Numbered from the stretch's first letter, positions 12,188 through 26,364 are shown. The stretch is 64,000 nucleotides of DNA from Pestalotiopsis fici W106-1 (GCF_000516985.1 NW_006917098.1:806001-870000); one strand, 5' to 3'. A program made the numbers and translations. The notes: a model not told the origin generated them from the sequence alone.

Positions 12188-12572
12188 TGCGTGATCATTC
12201 AATCATCCTATCATGGAATTTGGATTGCGACTTGAGTGTACCCCTAAATAACGCACAGAGAAACTCGCGAATCATTAATTGAATATATAATAACAGATTA
12301 TTTGTTGGAGCAAATTCGCTAACCTCTGCGATGAGTACAATACGTTTGTACCCAATACGTGCCTAGCGTTGGCCAGTCAGGAAGGAAAATCCTAGATCCG
12401 TGCCTAGCGCCTTGAGGTTTTGGCGCTCGCTGCCCCCAGCCCAGACGCGTCTCCAATTCTCTGAGCTCCTCGCTTTTTCAATTGTAGGCTCGTTCTAGTA
12501 CATTTGATAGCCTTGTCTGTCTGTCGCCTGTCCTCCAGACGTATAAGTCTTCGCCCATTTCATGATACCCCC

Positions 12573-12609
12573 GACTTTCGCCTTTTACTATTTCAATTCG
12601 GCGAAAGTC
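12573..12609. repeat. 10-bp inverted repeat in the tra1 upstream region
   Basis: GACTTTCGCC at 12573-12582 and GGCGAAAGTC at 12600-12609 are perfect reverse complements separated by 17 nt, about 280-316 nt before the tra1 ATG. It could be a hairpin or a dimeric protein site. Confidence 0.65.
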
Positions 12610-12869
12610 AATTCGTATGCGGCGGCTTTATTTATTCATTAGTTTCACCTGCCACTCCAAATTCTTCAGGGCAGTGAGTTGTGTTGTTGCAACCACTTAG
12701 CATCGAGCGTCTTCGTCTTCGGTCACCATTCTACTGCAACCCCACCATCACCGGTGCACTCGAGCAACCACAACAACCAATTCCAATCATCACGACGCTG
12801 CGCTGACTGCAGTCCCCGAATACCAATAATCTCTGACGCCGCATGATCTGATACATCGATCCACTGCGA

Positions 12870-12908
12870 ATGCGCAGTAGCCGCAACCATGGCGGCGAAT
12901 GCGTTTGA
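12870..12908 (+). promoter_or_regulatory. uORF overlapping the tra1 start codon
   Basis: An upstream ATG with a weak context (C at -3, C at +4) opens a 12-codon frame. It ends with TGA at 12906-12908, past the tra1 ATG (12889) and out of frame with it. The tra1 ATG itself has a strong context (A at -3, G at +4), so leaky scanning is expected. Presence in the mRNA depends on the unmapped transcription start. Confidence 0.4.
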
Positions 12909-15900
12909 GGATATCGTCAAGCGGTTGAGCATAGCGGACACAGGTAGGCCATCCCCCAGCACGCCAATGCTTTTACGCCCCCCAGCAAATGCGTCGCACA
13001 CATTTGATTCATAACGTTCCTGAGTGCTAACCCAATCTACCGCAGAGTCGAAGCAGAAACTCGATGCAGCATCTAGCTTACGCGACACCCTCGATCACTA
13101 CACCAATGGCCCGGCTTATCCAACCTTTCTCAAGAAGACCATGCCCTCGTTTGTGAATATCCTACGGGGGCCTTGCGTCTTTCAGACCACGTCGGTGGAG
13201 CAGGTATGTGGATGTTTCGTATCGAAAGAAGGTGTATGCTAACGAGGGTCTATTTAGAAACTGCGAAACTGCGTACTCGAGATCTTGCATCGCTTACCAA
13301 CCCACCAGAGCTCGCCCGAGCCCTTCGAGTCGTATGCCGAGGAGGTTGTTGACCTTCTCATGGGCCTGGTCAAGAATGACAATGAGGAAAATGCGACGTT
13401 ATGCGTCAAGATCATCTCCGACATAATGCGACACCAACATAAGGTACTGCAAGGAAAAGTGCAGCCCTTCCTTACCCTCATCCAGGAGCTTTTTGAGCAG
13501 ACCGAAAAAAATGTCCGGGAGCAACTTGATAGCAATGCTGGTGCGCCCAACGCCACTGGAGCACCTTCAACCCCGGGAAGCACGCAGACAAAATTCGAGT
13601 CGCCACGACCAGGCTCGCCAGTCGCATCGGTGACCGATCTAGGACAGGACTTGCAGCAGCAGAATCGGCCACTGCTCAAGGGCATCCAATCTTTCAAAGT
13701 CCTCTCGGAATGCCCCATAATTGTGGTTTCTGTTTTCCAAACATATCGAAGCATTATCCCCCAAAACGTCAAGTCGTTTGTCCCTCTGATCAAATCTGTT
13801 CTGTTGCTGCAGGCGCAAGCCCAGGAACAAGCACATGCTGAAGCCAAGGCCAAGGGACAGACATTTGCTGGAGTGAGCCGCAACATCAAGAACCGAGCGG
13901 CCTTTGGAGAGTTCATCACGGCGCAGGTCAAGACAATGAGTTTTCTGGCTTATCTACTTAGGCAATACTCGAGCCAACTCACGGATTTTCTTCCGACGCT
14001 ACCAGATATCGTGGTTCGCCTGCTTCAGGACTGTCCTAGAGAAAAGTCGGCCGCTCGCAAAGAGCTTCTGGTTGCCATTCGCCACATTATCAACTTCAAT
14101 TTCAGAAAAATCTTCCTTCCCAAGATCGATGCGTTGTTGGAGGAGAAGACGCTTATTGGCGATGGCTTGACTGTTTATGACACCATGAGGCCCTTGGCGT
14201 ACAGCATGTTGGCAGACCTCATTCATCATGTTCGAGAAGCTCTCTCACCTGAGCAGATCCGAAAGACCGTCGAAGTGTACACCAGAAACTTGCAGGACAA
14301 TTTTCCTGGTACTAGCTTCCAAACAATGAGCGCTAAGCTCCTACTTAATATGGCGGAATGTATTGCTAGGATGCAGAACAAGGTCGATGCTCGGCATTAT
14401 CTGTTAACCATTCTTAACGCCATTGGGGACAAGTTTGCAGCCATGAACAGGCAATATCCCAACGCCGTCAAACTTTCGAAGCTTTACGCTCAGCAGGCTG
14501 CCGATCAGGTCTCCGACACGTATCTTGCCGACAAGGAACCCCAACCAGATTGGGATGAGACGGATATCTTTACTGCCATGCCGATCAAGACCTCGAACCC
14601 GCGCGACAGGGGTGCCGACCCGGTCGTGGACAACAAGTTCCTCTTCAAGAACTTGATGAACGGCCTGAAGAATACTTTCTACCAGCTCAAGGCATGCAAT
14701 GCTGCCATTGCGATCGACCCCAACAATGCCCCGCCCCATTGGCAGGAAGTGTCTTATGGCTTTTCTGCCGAGGAAGTCAAGGTCATTGTCAAACTATTCC
14801 GCGAAGGAGCATATGTGTTCCGCTACTACGAAATCGAGAAGCCTGCATCCGAGTCCACTTATGCATCAACTGTCGAATACATGGCCAATTTCTACATGGT
14901 TTCAAGTAGCAAAGAGGAGAAGGATTTGCTCGAGACGTTTGCTACCGTCTTCCATTGTATCGACCCGGCGACTTTCCACGAAGTTTTCCAACAAGAAATC
15001 CCACGTCTCTACGAAATGATCTTCGAACACACGGCACTCCTGCACATTCCCCAGTTTTTCCTTGCGAGTGAAGCCACCTCCCCCAGCTTCTGCGGCATGC
15101 TTCTCAAATTTCTGATGGAACGGATTGATGACGTTGGCTCGGCCGACGTCAAGAAGTCCAGTATCTTACTCCGCCTATTCAAGCTGGCCTTTATGGCCGT
15201 CACGCTTTTTGCGGAGCAAAACGAGCGGGTATTGTTACCTCATGTTGTCGACATTGTGACAAAGTCCATCGAATTGTCTACCAAGGCTGAAGAGCCACTG
15301 AACTACTTTCTACTTCTCCGATCATTGTTCAGGAGCATTGGAGGTGGAAAATTCGAGCATCTCTATAAGCAAATCCTCCCCCTGCTAGAGATGCTACTCG
15401 ACGTGCTCAATACTCTACTGATGGCTGCCCGCAAGCCCACGGAACGCGACCTCTACGTGGAATTGTGTTTAACGGTGCCTGCTCGCTTAAGCAACCTCCT
15501 CCCTCATCTGAGTTTCCTGATGAGACCTCTGGTCGTTGCATTGAGAGCAGGGACCGATCTTGTTGGACAGGGTCTTAGAACGCTGGAGCTTTGTGTAGAT
15601 AATCTCACGGCTGACTATCTCGATCCTATTATGGCACCTGTCATCGAGGAACTCATGAATGCCCTCTTTGAGCATTTGAAACCTCATCCCTATAGTCACT
15701 TCCATGCCCACACAACAATGCGCATTCTTGGAAAGCTGGGCGGCAGGAACCGCAAGTTCATGACAGACACCATGCCGGTATCTTTTCAGCGGTATGCTGA
15801 TGATCCTGCCAGTTTCGACATGCGCCTGATCGGCTCGAAGAAGGATCGTGCATTCCGATCCGATTTGGGCATCGATTGCGCAATTCGCAAACTGATGGAA

Positions 15901-18900
15901 GTACCGAAGCCTACCAAGACAGCGGCCAATAAGCAACAGGAGGAATATTACAAGAAGCAGGCACTTCATCTGATCAAGTCTCAAATCAAGTTACGTATCG
16001 GGTACGATAACTTGCCCGAAGACCTCCCAAGACTTGTCCGGCTCCAAGCTCAGGATCTCGTGGCGAGGAAATGCGAACATGACTTTACTGCTTTCAACAT
16101 ATCAGAGCGTGAGAGGTCAGTCATCAAGAAGGATGAGGAAGACAAGACTATGAAGAGACTTCTCAAGGCAATCATCTTTGCAGAATCCATCCCCTCATTC
16201 CAAGACGAGGCGGATTTATTCTTGATGAACATTTGCCGGCATTTCACCATTATCGAGGTCGGTCGTGGACTCATCGATTGGAAGCGTGCTACTAGCCCGT
16301 TCGAAGTCACCAACGGCGAGGGCCCCCTGTTCATCGAGACGCGTACCCTCTGTGACGCAATCCTGGAGTCTTTAGCTTCCGATCTCCCTGAAGTTCGAGA
16401 CGCTGGATTCCGTGCGATCCGTGCGATTTACGACTCAGCAATCACCATTCTTGGTTCCGATACACATGTGGCGCGACTTCCAATCTTCCAGCATCTTTGC
16501 CAGGTGTTCTGTCACGGTTGCTATGAAGAAGAATGGTTCACAAAGACTGGTGGCAGCCTTGGTATCAAGTACATGTTGACCGAGTTCGATCTAGGCGACG
16601 CCTGGGTGAACCAACGGCAGATGGAGCTCATTCGCGCCCTGATGTATGTTATCAAAGACATGCCTCAAGACCTTCCCGAAAACACCAGGTGCTCTGCCCA
16701 AAACACACTCGAGTTGTTACTGCGTCGATTGACAAAGAATATCACGAGGGATGACTGCAAGCCAATACTCCAACAGCCGGGTCAGCAACAACCGAAACCG
16801 CAACACCGGATGGCGCAGATCTGTGCTCTCTTCAACGATGAACTTGCCCATATGAACAGGCATGTTCGTGAAACAGCCCGTCGATCTCTGGAAATCATTG
16901 CCAAGGCAACCAACTCTGAGCTTTGGGAGATTGTTTTGCCGTACAAAGATCGCCTTTTGGGTTCCATCTACCCCAAACCTTTGAGGGCCTTGCCTTTTTC
17001 CACGCAGATTGGATACATTGACGCTGTCGCCTATTACATGGGCCTCAAGAGTGACTTTGTTGCATTTGACGATACGCTCAACCGTCTCTTGATGGAGTCT
17101 CTTGCGCTTGCAGACGCTCAGGACGATTCTCTCGCAGGAAAGCCAGCTGAGTTCCGCACTCATGAATCGATTGTCAACCTTCGCGTGGCTTGCATAAAGA
17201 TCTTGAGCAAGGCAATGAGCTTTGATGAGTTCTCCAAGGGCCAAAACAATCCTACCAGGACGAAAATTGTGTCAGTCTTTTTCAAATGTCTGTACTCAGA
17301 GTCCAAACCGACGATAGAAGCGGCGAATGAGTCTCTGAGGGCTGTATTGTCCCATACCAACAAATTACCTAAAGATCTTCTTCAGCAGGGCCTTAGGCCG
17401 GTCCTTGCTAATCTTCAGGACCCCAAGCGCTTGACCACACATGGACTTGAGAATTTGGCCCGTCTCCTACGTCTTCTGACGACTTACTTCAAGGTGGAGA
17501 TAGGTGCCCGCCTCCTGGACCATATTAAAGTCTTGGCCGACTCGAATCTTCTTCAACAGATATCCTTTACCTTTTTCGAGCAGAACAATGCAATGAAGGT
17601 GATTGCAGCAGTGTTCAACATTTTCCACCTTCTGCCACCTGCAGCCGAACAGTTCAAGGAGCGTCTCATTGACACTGTCCTCGAGCTCGAGGACAAGCTT
17701 CGTAGAACGCAGTATAGTCCTTTCCGCCCGCCCTTGTACAAGTACCTCAATCGATATCCCCAAGAAGTATTCAACAGCCTCGTCAGCAAGATTGAGGATC
17801 CCAAGTACGGTCGTTTTCTGGCACAGGTTCTCGTCCACCCGGACAGTCAGCCACTTCGTGATTATGCTGCAACGAATGTCGAGGGCCTTATCAACTCCTG
17901 CAACGCTGTCATCAACGCAAACAAGGACACGAAGCACATTGCCATGGTGTACACAGTCAATATCCTAGACTCTTTGAGCCAGGCCTCGAGCAATTTGACC
18001 TGGTTGGAACGCAAGGATACCATGATTTGGTTGAACAAGGTTGCCGTGGAACTTGAACGACAGCTCCGCACCAATCAATTGCCACCCAGTCTCAGACTAC
18101 CCGCAGACCAAGCTGCGGACCAGTTAATGGGCATGTTTACCAAGGCCTTGTCATTGGACCCTAACAATCTGGACTCATTGTTTAGTCTGATTGACTCTGT
18201 CACGGCTGAAGAGTTTCGCGCGACACCATCGTTATTCTCGTACATCTACAAGCATGTCATCTGCAACCAATCCATTGACTACTGGAAGTCGGTGATCCTG
18301 CGCTGTCTCGACGTCTATGCCAGTAAGCAGGCCAGTCAGAAAACCAAGTGCTTCTTGCTTCGCAACATCGTCAACCCAATTGTTGCCATGGACATCATGA
18401 GAAACGGGTATCAAACTGAGACGCTCAAGCCACAAAGGCTAATGGACCGAAGTGTTATTGAATCAATCAGCGCCAAGGTTTGGAAAGTCAATCTCAGCGA
18501 TCCTCAAGAAGATCTCGCTCAACCTGGCATCGACCACACGCGCATGGAGCTGCTTCAGCTGTCAGCAATGCTTGTCAAGTACCACCACGCCATACTCCAA
18601 GACGCACGCAAGGATATCATTAAGTTTGGCTGGACTTACATTCGTCTTGACGATGTCATCAACAAGCATGCGGCCTACGTCGTCATAGGCTATTTTATTG
18701 CGCACTACGATACGCCTGCCAAGATAGTGACACAAGTATACTACTCTCTGCTGAGAACCAACCAGAATGAAGGGCGCGCTCTTGTCACTCAAGCGTTGGA
18801 ACTCATGGCGCCAGTTCTCCCCAAACGCTGCAATACACTGCCTAACGATCGTAATGCTGTCTGGGCGATTGCTCCGCGCCGCATACTGGCTGAAGAAGGC

Positions 18901-21900
18901 CAAAATGTACAGCAGATGACGAGCATCTTCCACTTCCTTGTCAGACATCCAACCCTTTTCTACGAGTCACGCGATAAGTTCACACTACTCATCATACAGT
19001 CATTGAGGAAAATATCGGCTCCTCAGAATGCTTCCAATGAGAGTAAGAAGTTGGTGCTGAACATGATGTGGCTCATCTGGGAATGGGAGCAAAGACGTGT
19101 GGAGGGGAAACAGGGCAGTCCCATAAGAGCCCTGTCCGAGTCTCCCGCCTCAAGAAAGCGACGACTCGATAGCGATCAGCCAACCTCCTCACCGCCTACT
19201 GCCAGGACAGTGCCTCCTCCAGCGAAGGAATTTCAAATCCCTGATGCATTCCGACTTAAGATGCTCAAGTATCTGGTAGAGTTCATCGCGCAGCTCAATG
19301 AGCGATATACGCTACCGTCAGCGAAGCCTAGAGATGCTGCCACAGCAGCCGGCCCGGCCCTACCCCCCCTGTCTACCGAGCTTTGCAAGAAGGCCATGTC
19401 TCTTCTCTATAACCTTCTTCAGCCTCAGTACTGGGCAGATCTGGACGTTGACTTGTTTCCCAACGTCACGGAGGTGGTCTTGGCCAGCGAAAGGACACAG
19501 AAGATCTTGAACGCGGATCCCAGCGACAAGGACAACTACGACGAAAAGTTCATTACGAATATTGTCAACACGTTGCAAGTTGTCCGAATCATTCTGAACT
19601 CCAAGAAGGACGAATGGATTGTCAAGAACATGCCCTCCATACAGAAAGTGCTGGAGAAGTGTCTGAAATCTGAGAACCCTGAGTTGCATGATTGTTTGCA
19701 TTTTGCCGACAAGGAATACGACGACGAGCGAGACATGAAGTCCATAGTCCAAAGAGTCCTCGAGTCTGTCCCTGAAGATGTCCCCATGGAAGATGCAGAT
19801 GCCGACGGCGAGCCTGAAGGACAGACATCGGAAGTCATCACATTCTTGTCAGGCATTGCCACAGAAACACTCAACGCCTCGAATTATGTTTCTGGAGTGA
19901 ATATCCTGTGGTCACTAGGTCAGCGCAAGCCGACGGTCATCGATCCTCATATTCCTGCGTTGATGAAGGCTCTGCAGTCAAAACTGGCCAGAGAACATGT
20001 CCAACATTATACCAACGTTCAAGCTCATCAGATGAACGTACATCTCCGACCCGCAGACCAGGGGCCGCGCGAGGGAGAGATGTCCATGTACGACCTAGAA
20101 ATTCAGACTGCGCTGATGATCAAGGCGATCGAGGTAACAGCCATGCGAATGGAAGTTCTTGGCGACAACCGCCGACCATTCCTCAGTGTGCTTGCAACAC
20201 TCGTCGAAAAGTCTCTGCATATACCATTGTGCACCAAGATCCTCGAAATGGTTGAAGATTGGGTCTTCCGCTCCGAGGGCACCTGGCCCACTCTCAAGGA
20301 GAAGACTGCCGTTCTGCACAAGATGTTGTCATTCGAGCACCGGAGTGACTCCACGATGTTGACAAAGTTCTTGGAGCTCGTTATCCGCATCTATGAGGAC
20401 CCAAAGATCACTCGCACGGAGCTGACTGTCCGCATGGAACATGCCTTCTTGATTGGTACAAGGGCTCAAGATGTAGACATGCGAAATAGATTCATGTCAA
20501 TCTTTGACAAGAGTCTATCAAAGACTGCGACAGCCAGGCTCGCCTATGTCATCACGTCACAAAATTGGGACACTCTGGCCGACTCCTTCTGGCTAGCTCA
20601 AGCCTCCCAGCTTCTGATTGGCGCGGTCGAGGTGAATGCCAACATTCAGCTGCATCAAGCAGACTTTCGGACGTTGCCTGCCTCTACAGTCTTTGGTGTC
20701 TACTCCAAAGACACGAGAGAACCTACAGCCATGGCCGACGACAAGTACGACACATTCATGTCCAATCACCGCCGATTTGTGGCTGAGCTGGGAGATGTCA
20801 AGGTCCGTGATATCATTGAACCCATCATTCAACTTCAGCACAATGATACCGCACTGGCTCACGAACTGTGGATCACGCTGTTCCCCATGTTCTGGTCAGC
20901 AACAATGAAGGAAGAGAAGACAGATTTGGAGAAGGGCTTGGTGGCTCTCTTAACCAAGGACTTCCACTCTCGTCAAATCGATAAGCGACCAAACGTGGTT
21001 CAATCTCTACTTGCAGGAGCGGCGAAATCATGGCCAGAGTGCAAAATACCGCCACACGTGCTCAAGTTCGAGGCCAGGACGTACGATGCCTGGTACACTG
21101 CCCTTGTTCAACTAGAGAAGGCAGCCATCAAGCCCGATGGAGATTCATCCACAATTCGTGAGAGCAACTTGGATGCGTTGTGCGAACTGTACTCGAACCT
21201 CAAGGAAGATGACATGTTCTACGGGACTTGGCGCCGCCGTTGCCAATTTGTCGAGACTAATGCTGCTCTGTCGTACGAGCAGAATGGTATGTGGGACAAG
21301 GCCCAGAAAATGTATGAAGCTGCGCAGATAAAAGCTCGCACCGGTGTCATTCCGTTTTCACAGGGCGAGTACATTCTATGGGAAGACCACTGGGTTCTCT
21401 GCGCGGAGAAGTTGCAACAGTGGGACATCTTGCAGGACTTTTCTAAGCACGAGAACATGCAAGATCTCCTCCTCGAATGTGCGTGGCGCAACATTGAGAT
21501 GTGGCAGAACCAAGACCACCGTGAGAGTTTGGATCATCTCATCAAGGGTGTCATGGATGCACCCACCGCCCGCCGCGCTTTCTTCCAAGGCTTCATGGCT
21601 CTTCTCAAGCTGCACAACAACAGAACCCCCGAGACGCAACAGGAGTTTAGTAAGGTCTGCGATGAGGCCTTGCAGCTTTCTATCAGAAAGTGGCACCAAC
21701 TCCCAGGAAGACTCACCGCTGCACACATCCCCATGCTGCATAATTTCCAGCAACTTGTGGAGCTTCATGATGCAAGCATTATATGCTCAAGCTTGTCCGG
21801 CACTACGCAAGCCAATTTGGATGTCAAGTCAGGTGAGCTAAAACTGCTTCTTGGGGCTTGGCGAGACAGACTTCCCAATGTTTGGGACGACATCATCGAC

Positions 21901-24663
21901 TGGCAAGATCTCGTCACTTGGCGGCAACATATCTTTGGCCTGATCAACAGCACGTATCTTCAGCTGCTGCCACAACAGGGCCAGAATGCCAACGGCGCCT
22001 CATTTGCATATCGCGGCTACCATGAAACTGCTTGGATCATCAACAGATTCGCTCATGTAGCTCGGAAGCACAACCTGCCGGATGTTTGCATTGCACAGCT
22101 CAGTAGAATTTACACCCTACCAAACATTGAGATTCAAGAAGCCTTCTTGAAGCTACGAGAACAAGCCAAATGTCACTACGAGAACCCAGAAGAGCTGTCG
22201 AGTGGGCTGGACGTAATCAACAATACGAATTTGAATTACTTCAATGCCCAGCAAAAGGCCGAGTTCTACACCCTCAAAGGCATGTTCCTCGAGAAATTGA
22301 AGCAGAAGGATGAAGCCGACGCAGCCTACGGAACAGCCTTGTACTACGATATTGGCAAGGCCAAGGCATGGGCAGAGTGGGGATACTTCAATGATCGCAA
22401 GTTCAAGGACGACCCTACAGATCTGAACTCGGCCAAACAAGCTCTTACCTCTTACCTCCAAGCTATTGGTAGCTACAAAGACGGCAAGTCTCGGAAACTG
22501 ATTGCCAGAGTCCTCTGGCTTCTCAGTCTAGATGATGCCAACGGCACAATCGCGTCTGGCTTTGAAGACTACAAGGGCGAAACTCCAGTGTGGTTCTGGA
22601 TAACGTTCATCCCACAGCTTTTGACCGGCCTCGGCCACAAGGAAGCCCCCAGAGTACATGCGATTCTTCTCAAGATTGCCAAATCATATCCCCAGTCATT
22701 GTTCTTCCAGGCCCGTACTAACAGGGAAGACATGCTGGCCATCAAGAAGAACCAGGAAGCAAAGGAAAGACAGCGCCAGCGTGCTCAGTCAGCCGCTACG
22801 ACCAAGCCTGCCGGCTCGCCATCACAGGCCAAACAGGACAACCAGCAAACCAAGACGGAATCGTCGTCTCGGCCCCAAACTGCAAATGGTGAAGGTAACG
22901 GCCAGGTGAAGTCCGAGGGTGGAGATGACAAGGCTGCCGCTACACCAGCTGCCAATGCCAATGCCACACCCGCACCCGCTGGTGAACAGAAGTCAGATTC
23001 AGGTACTTCTCAAAAGAGGCCACCTTGGGAGCTTACCGATGAGATCATGTCGACGCTCAAGACTGCTTTCCCCCTACTCGCCTTGTCCATGGAGAAGATG
23101 GTCGACCAGATCCAGAAGTACTTCAAATGCCCACCCGACGAGGATGCGTACAGACTCATTGTGGCTCTGCTCAATGACGGACTAGCCTACGTCTCACGCA
23201 TGCCCGCTTCATACGCCAAAGACGTAAAGTTGCCCGGAGGCACCGAGACCAACATCACTCGCTTCGCCGAGACCATCCTCCCGGCGCATATCAAGAAGTC
23301 ATTTGAGGCAGATTTCGTCCAGGTCAAGCCTACCATGTTCGAGTACATTCACAAGCTACGTAAATGGCGTGACAAATTCGAGGAGAAACTCGACCGCAGG
23401 AATCCGAAGGAGCCGCTCGAGAAGTTCTCACGTGACCTCAGCGAGTTCCGCTACCAGAAATTTGACGATGTCGAAGTGCCTGGCCAATACTTGCAGCACA
23501 AGGACAAGAACCAAGACTTCATTCGCATCGAGCGATTCCTGCCCAATGTTGACTTGGTCCGGACCATTGGTGTCTCTCACCGACGCATCAAGATCCGTGG
23601 TCACGACGGCAGCATCCACTGTTTTGCTATTCAGCATCCTGCAGCCCGGCATTGTCGACGAGAAGAAAGGATCCTCCAGCTCTTCCGTCACCTCAACCAG
23701 ACATTGGCTAAGCGCAAGGAATCGAGACGCCGTGATTTGCAATTTACTCTACCCCTGATGGTCCCTCTTGCACCTCACATAAGAATTGTGCAAGAGGATA
23801 CCTCCAACATCACACTTCAAGGCATCTATGAAGACCACTGCCGCCGCAACAACATGCAAAAAGATGAGCCTGTTTTGTTCACAATGGACAAGCTGCGTAG
23901 CTTGATCGAGCCTAAAGGCGGCGTAAGTTTTTCAAGAACTCTGATTGGAATCGATAAGCGTGCTAACATGAATCAGAAACAACTTGACCAGACGGTCACT
24001 GCCCGTATGGAAGTCTTCACTGCTATTCAAGAGAAATGGGTGCCGCACGACGTGGCCTTGGATTACTTCCAATCGACGTATCAAGAGTTCTCAGAGTTCT
24101 GGCTATTCCGTCGCCGTTTCTCATACCAGCTATCGACTCTTACCTTCATGACGTACATCTTGTACATGACTGGCCGTTATCCTCACAAATTCAATATTGC
24201 GCGTGGATCGGGCAAGATTTGGGGATCTGAGCTGATGAGTTTCATGGCTCCCGCGAAGCCGTTTTTCCACAATCCCGAGCCGGTCCCATTCCGTTTGACA
24301 CCCAACCTCCAGACGCTCATGGGACCTCTAGCCACTGAGGGCATTTTCAGTTGCGCCATCATGGCCATTGCCCGCTGCCTCACGGAGCCCGAGTTCCAAC
24401 TGGAACATGCTCTCACTCTCTTCGTCCGCGACGAGATGATCTTCTGGTTCACGTCTAGTCATCGTGCGATGCACCTGAATGAGAATCAACTGCGCGATAC
24501 GGTCCAGACCAATTGCGACATGATCGTCAAGCGGGCAGTTAGTCTGGCTGCCAGCCCTGTTGGCAACCTCCCTGCCAACCAAACGGTTATTGATCTCATC
24601 AGCAAAGCGGTGAATCCGATGAACTTGGCGCAGTGTGACGCCCTCTGGATGCCATATCTGTAA
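12889..24663 (+). CDS. tra1: Tra1, PIKK-family pseudokinase of SAGA and NuA4
   Basis: Tra1 (TRRAP in animals) is the giant scaffold that binds transcription activators and brings the SAGA and NuA4 histone acetyltransferase complexes to promoters in the nucleus. Four exons (12889-12943, 13046-13203, 13258-23922, 23977-24663) give 3854 aa, normal for the family. Most of the length is HEAT-type helical repeat, followed by FAT. A disordered Q/A/P-rich linker lies at about residues 3229-3328 before the PI3K-like domain. The C-terminus is a FATC ending in WMPYL. The kinase loop is degenerate: where active kinases have DRHxxN, this reads GRYPHKFN, so it is a pseudokinase, as known for Tra1. A second disordered segment near residue 2037 contains a basic RKRR patch. 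The start gives [10 protein letters not shown] followed by the conserved helical N-terminus. The last intron (54 nt) contains no stop and is a multiple of three. Confidence 0.97.
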
Positions 24664-26364
24664 TGTGTCGGTGTTTCATTACATTGTTCTTGTACCAAGA
24701 CATGCGATTCCTTGCATTTTAGCCTTTTGCATGCCTAGAGGTCGCGCGGAAATTTTGTTTTTATTTCCTTATTTCAGCAGAAAGCATGGCGTTGGTAAAG
24801 GACATGAATTATTCTCAACATGATTGTACTCTTTACATAAAAATTGGTGGAAGGACTGGAATGGTTCTCGGCGCATCGCTCTGAGATGCTTGGTACATAT
24901 GGGTATTGTACCATATATAGAGCAAGTGCAGTAATGCCGTGAACGAAGTAGAATGTATATTTTAGAAGTAATTGACCGTTCAAACAAAAGCAAGGCCTGA
25001 TGATCCGGAGGGATATCCAAGTGTGACACAACCCTTTGATATGGATGGATGCATCGTAGTGTGCTAAATACGAATGTAATCAATCGAGGGCGATGACATC
25101 TATCTGATAATGCTCAATTATTAGGCAACAATTAAAAGGCAGTGCGAGGACGTTTGATTCCCGTATTTCTTCTATTCTAGTGTTGTAGGTACATGTTCGT
25201 TCGGAATGCGGAGCGTCTCCATCCTCTCCATCGGACATTGTCTGCTTTCAATAGGTATGGATCAAGTACGTACATAGTACGTGGCATTGTGGGCATCGAT
25301 TCCATCAAAAGCAAGACGAATACCCACCCAAGGTTAGAAAGATTGACGGTGACCGGATGTTCGGTTTCGCTATTGTATGTATTTCTTGGGGTACTGTTCT
25401 ATATGATGGGTCTTTTGCATCGAGTCAATCATGCATTTGCTGTATTTCTTCTACAATCCTCACCAATCACGAGTGACTATCAATTATACCAAAAGCTACG
25501 AATCATGTAGTTTCCTTCCTCTTTGACCTGCCGCAAGTGGCAGCTTGAAAGAAACACATATCGAAGACCCAAGCACTGACGACCCCCTGTGCTAGGGGAC
25601 CAGACGGGTCCACTAATAGGTACTACCTTTAGCGGGTAAAGTAGTTCTACAGCGCCAAAGTAGATGAAAGGTACATCCTTACGTGGCGCTGCAGACCGCT
25701 GGGGAGGGACTTGACTGGACCCCGAAAAATACCCTCGACACCTCCTGGGATTCAGATTGATCCGCCCACCCTTTCAACTGGGCTGACTGACTCTCAGCTC
25801 TGCAGCAGCGCCCCCAAACCCAGTTGAGAGTTTCCGTTCGGCACACAAGGTGTCCTTGTCCATTGCCCATGCATTGCAACCAACCGACCAACCATTACTG
25901 CCTATCATAGATGACGGAATTTATCAACGGTCTTGGAGACGAGACCACATTGCAACTACGTACAACGTAAAACGTACATGGTAGCAAAGCTATAGGCGAA
26001 GGACGGCGACGTGTCTCTTCTACATACACAACCAACTTACTTACCCTTACCTTTTCACGGCGACACCGACAGTTTAGATACGAGTACCTAGCAGACCGAC
26101 TGCAGTCTGCATCCATCCATTGAATTAGCTTCTTGATCGCCGCCCGACAATCACCAGCAGGGAGGTAGCAGCAGCAGCAGCAGTCGTCGTTTATCTCTCA
26201 ATACTTTTGAAAGCTACGTAACAGCAGAAGCGACACTCGAACCTTCCTCGGCCCTCGCCCACGCCCGCGCCCACGCCAACCGGGAACCCACACACCGCTT
26301 CAAAAGCCTACCTGCAGACCGATCGACTCCACGCGGCTGCTCTTGGGGATGCCCCCGAGCGGGA
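24664..26364. other. Spacer between tra1 and neo1
   Basis: The tra1 3' untranslated region lies at the left and the neo1 promoter and leader at the right. A short open frame at 25193-25510 has no recognisable features. A CAG-type triplet run lies at 26167-26183. A free-standing 19-codon upstream frame lies at 25911-25970, if it is transcribed at all. No gene is seen. Confidence 0.6.
26167..26183. repeat. CAG trinucleotide run in the neo1 upstream region
   Basis: Five to six copies of CAG lie about 180 nt before the neo1 start codon, non-coding. Confidence 0.8.

Larger units (their letters stand above)
11169..12888. other. Divergent intergenic region with AT-rich island
   Basis: This holds the promoters of the AIG2-like gene (leftward) and tra1 (rightward). 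From about 11630 to 12340 the sequence is visibly AT-rich with many TTA/TAA steps and no open frame. That could be a decayed (RIP-mutated) repeat or a regulatory region. It contains seven GATA-factor motifs (11803-12187), a near-repeat of GCCTTATCTWAGC at 12062-12074 and 12083-12095, and a 10-bp inverted repeat at 12573-12609. Several short upstream ATGs precede tra1. Confidence 0.6.

Noticed and set aside
13254..13931. 225-codon antisense frame at the tra1 5' end
   Set aside because: Shadow of tra1; Cys/Ser-rich with no recognisable motif.
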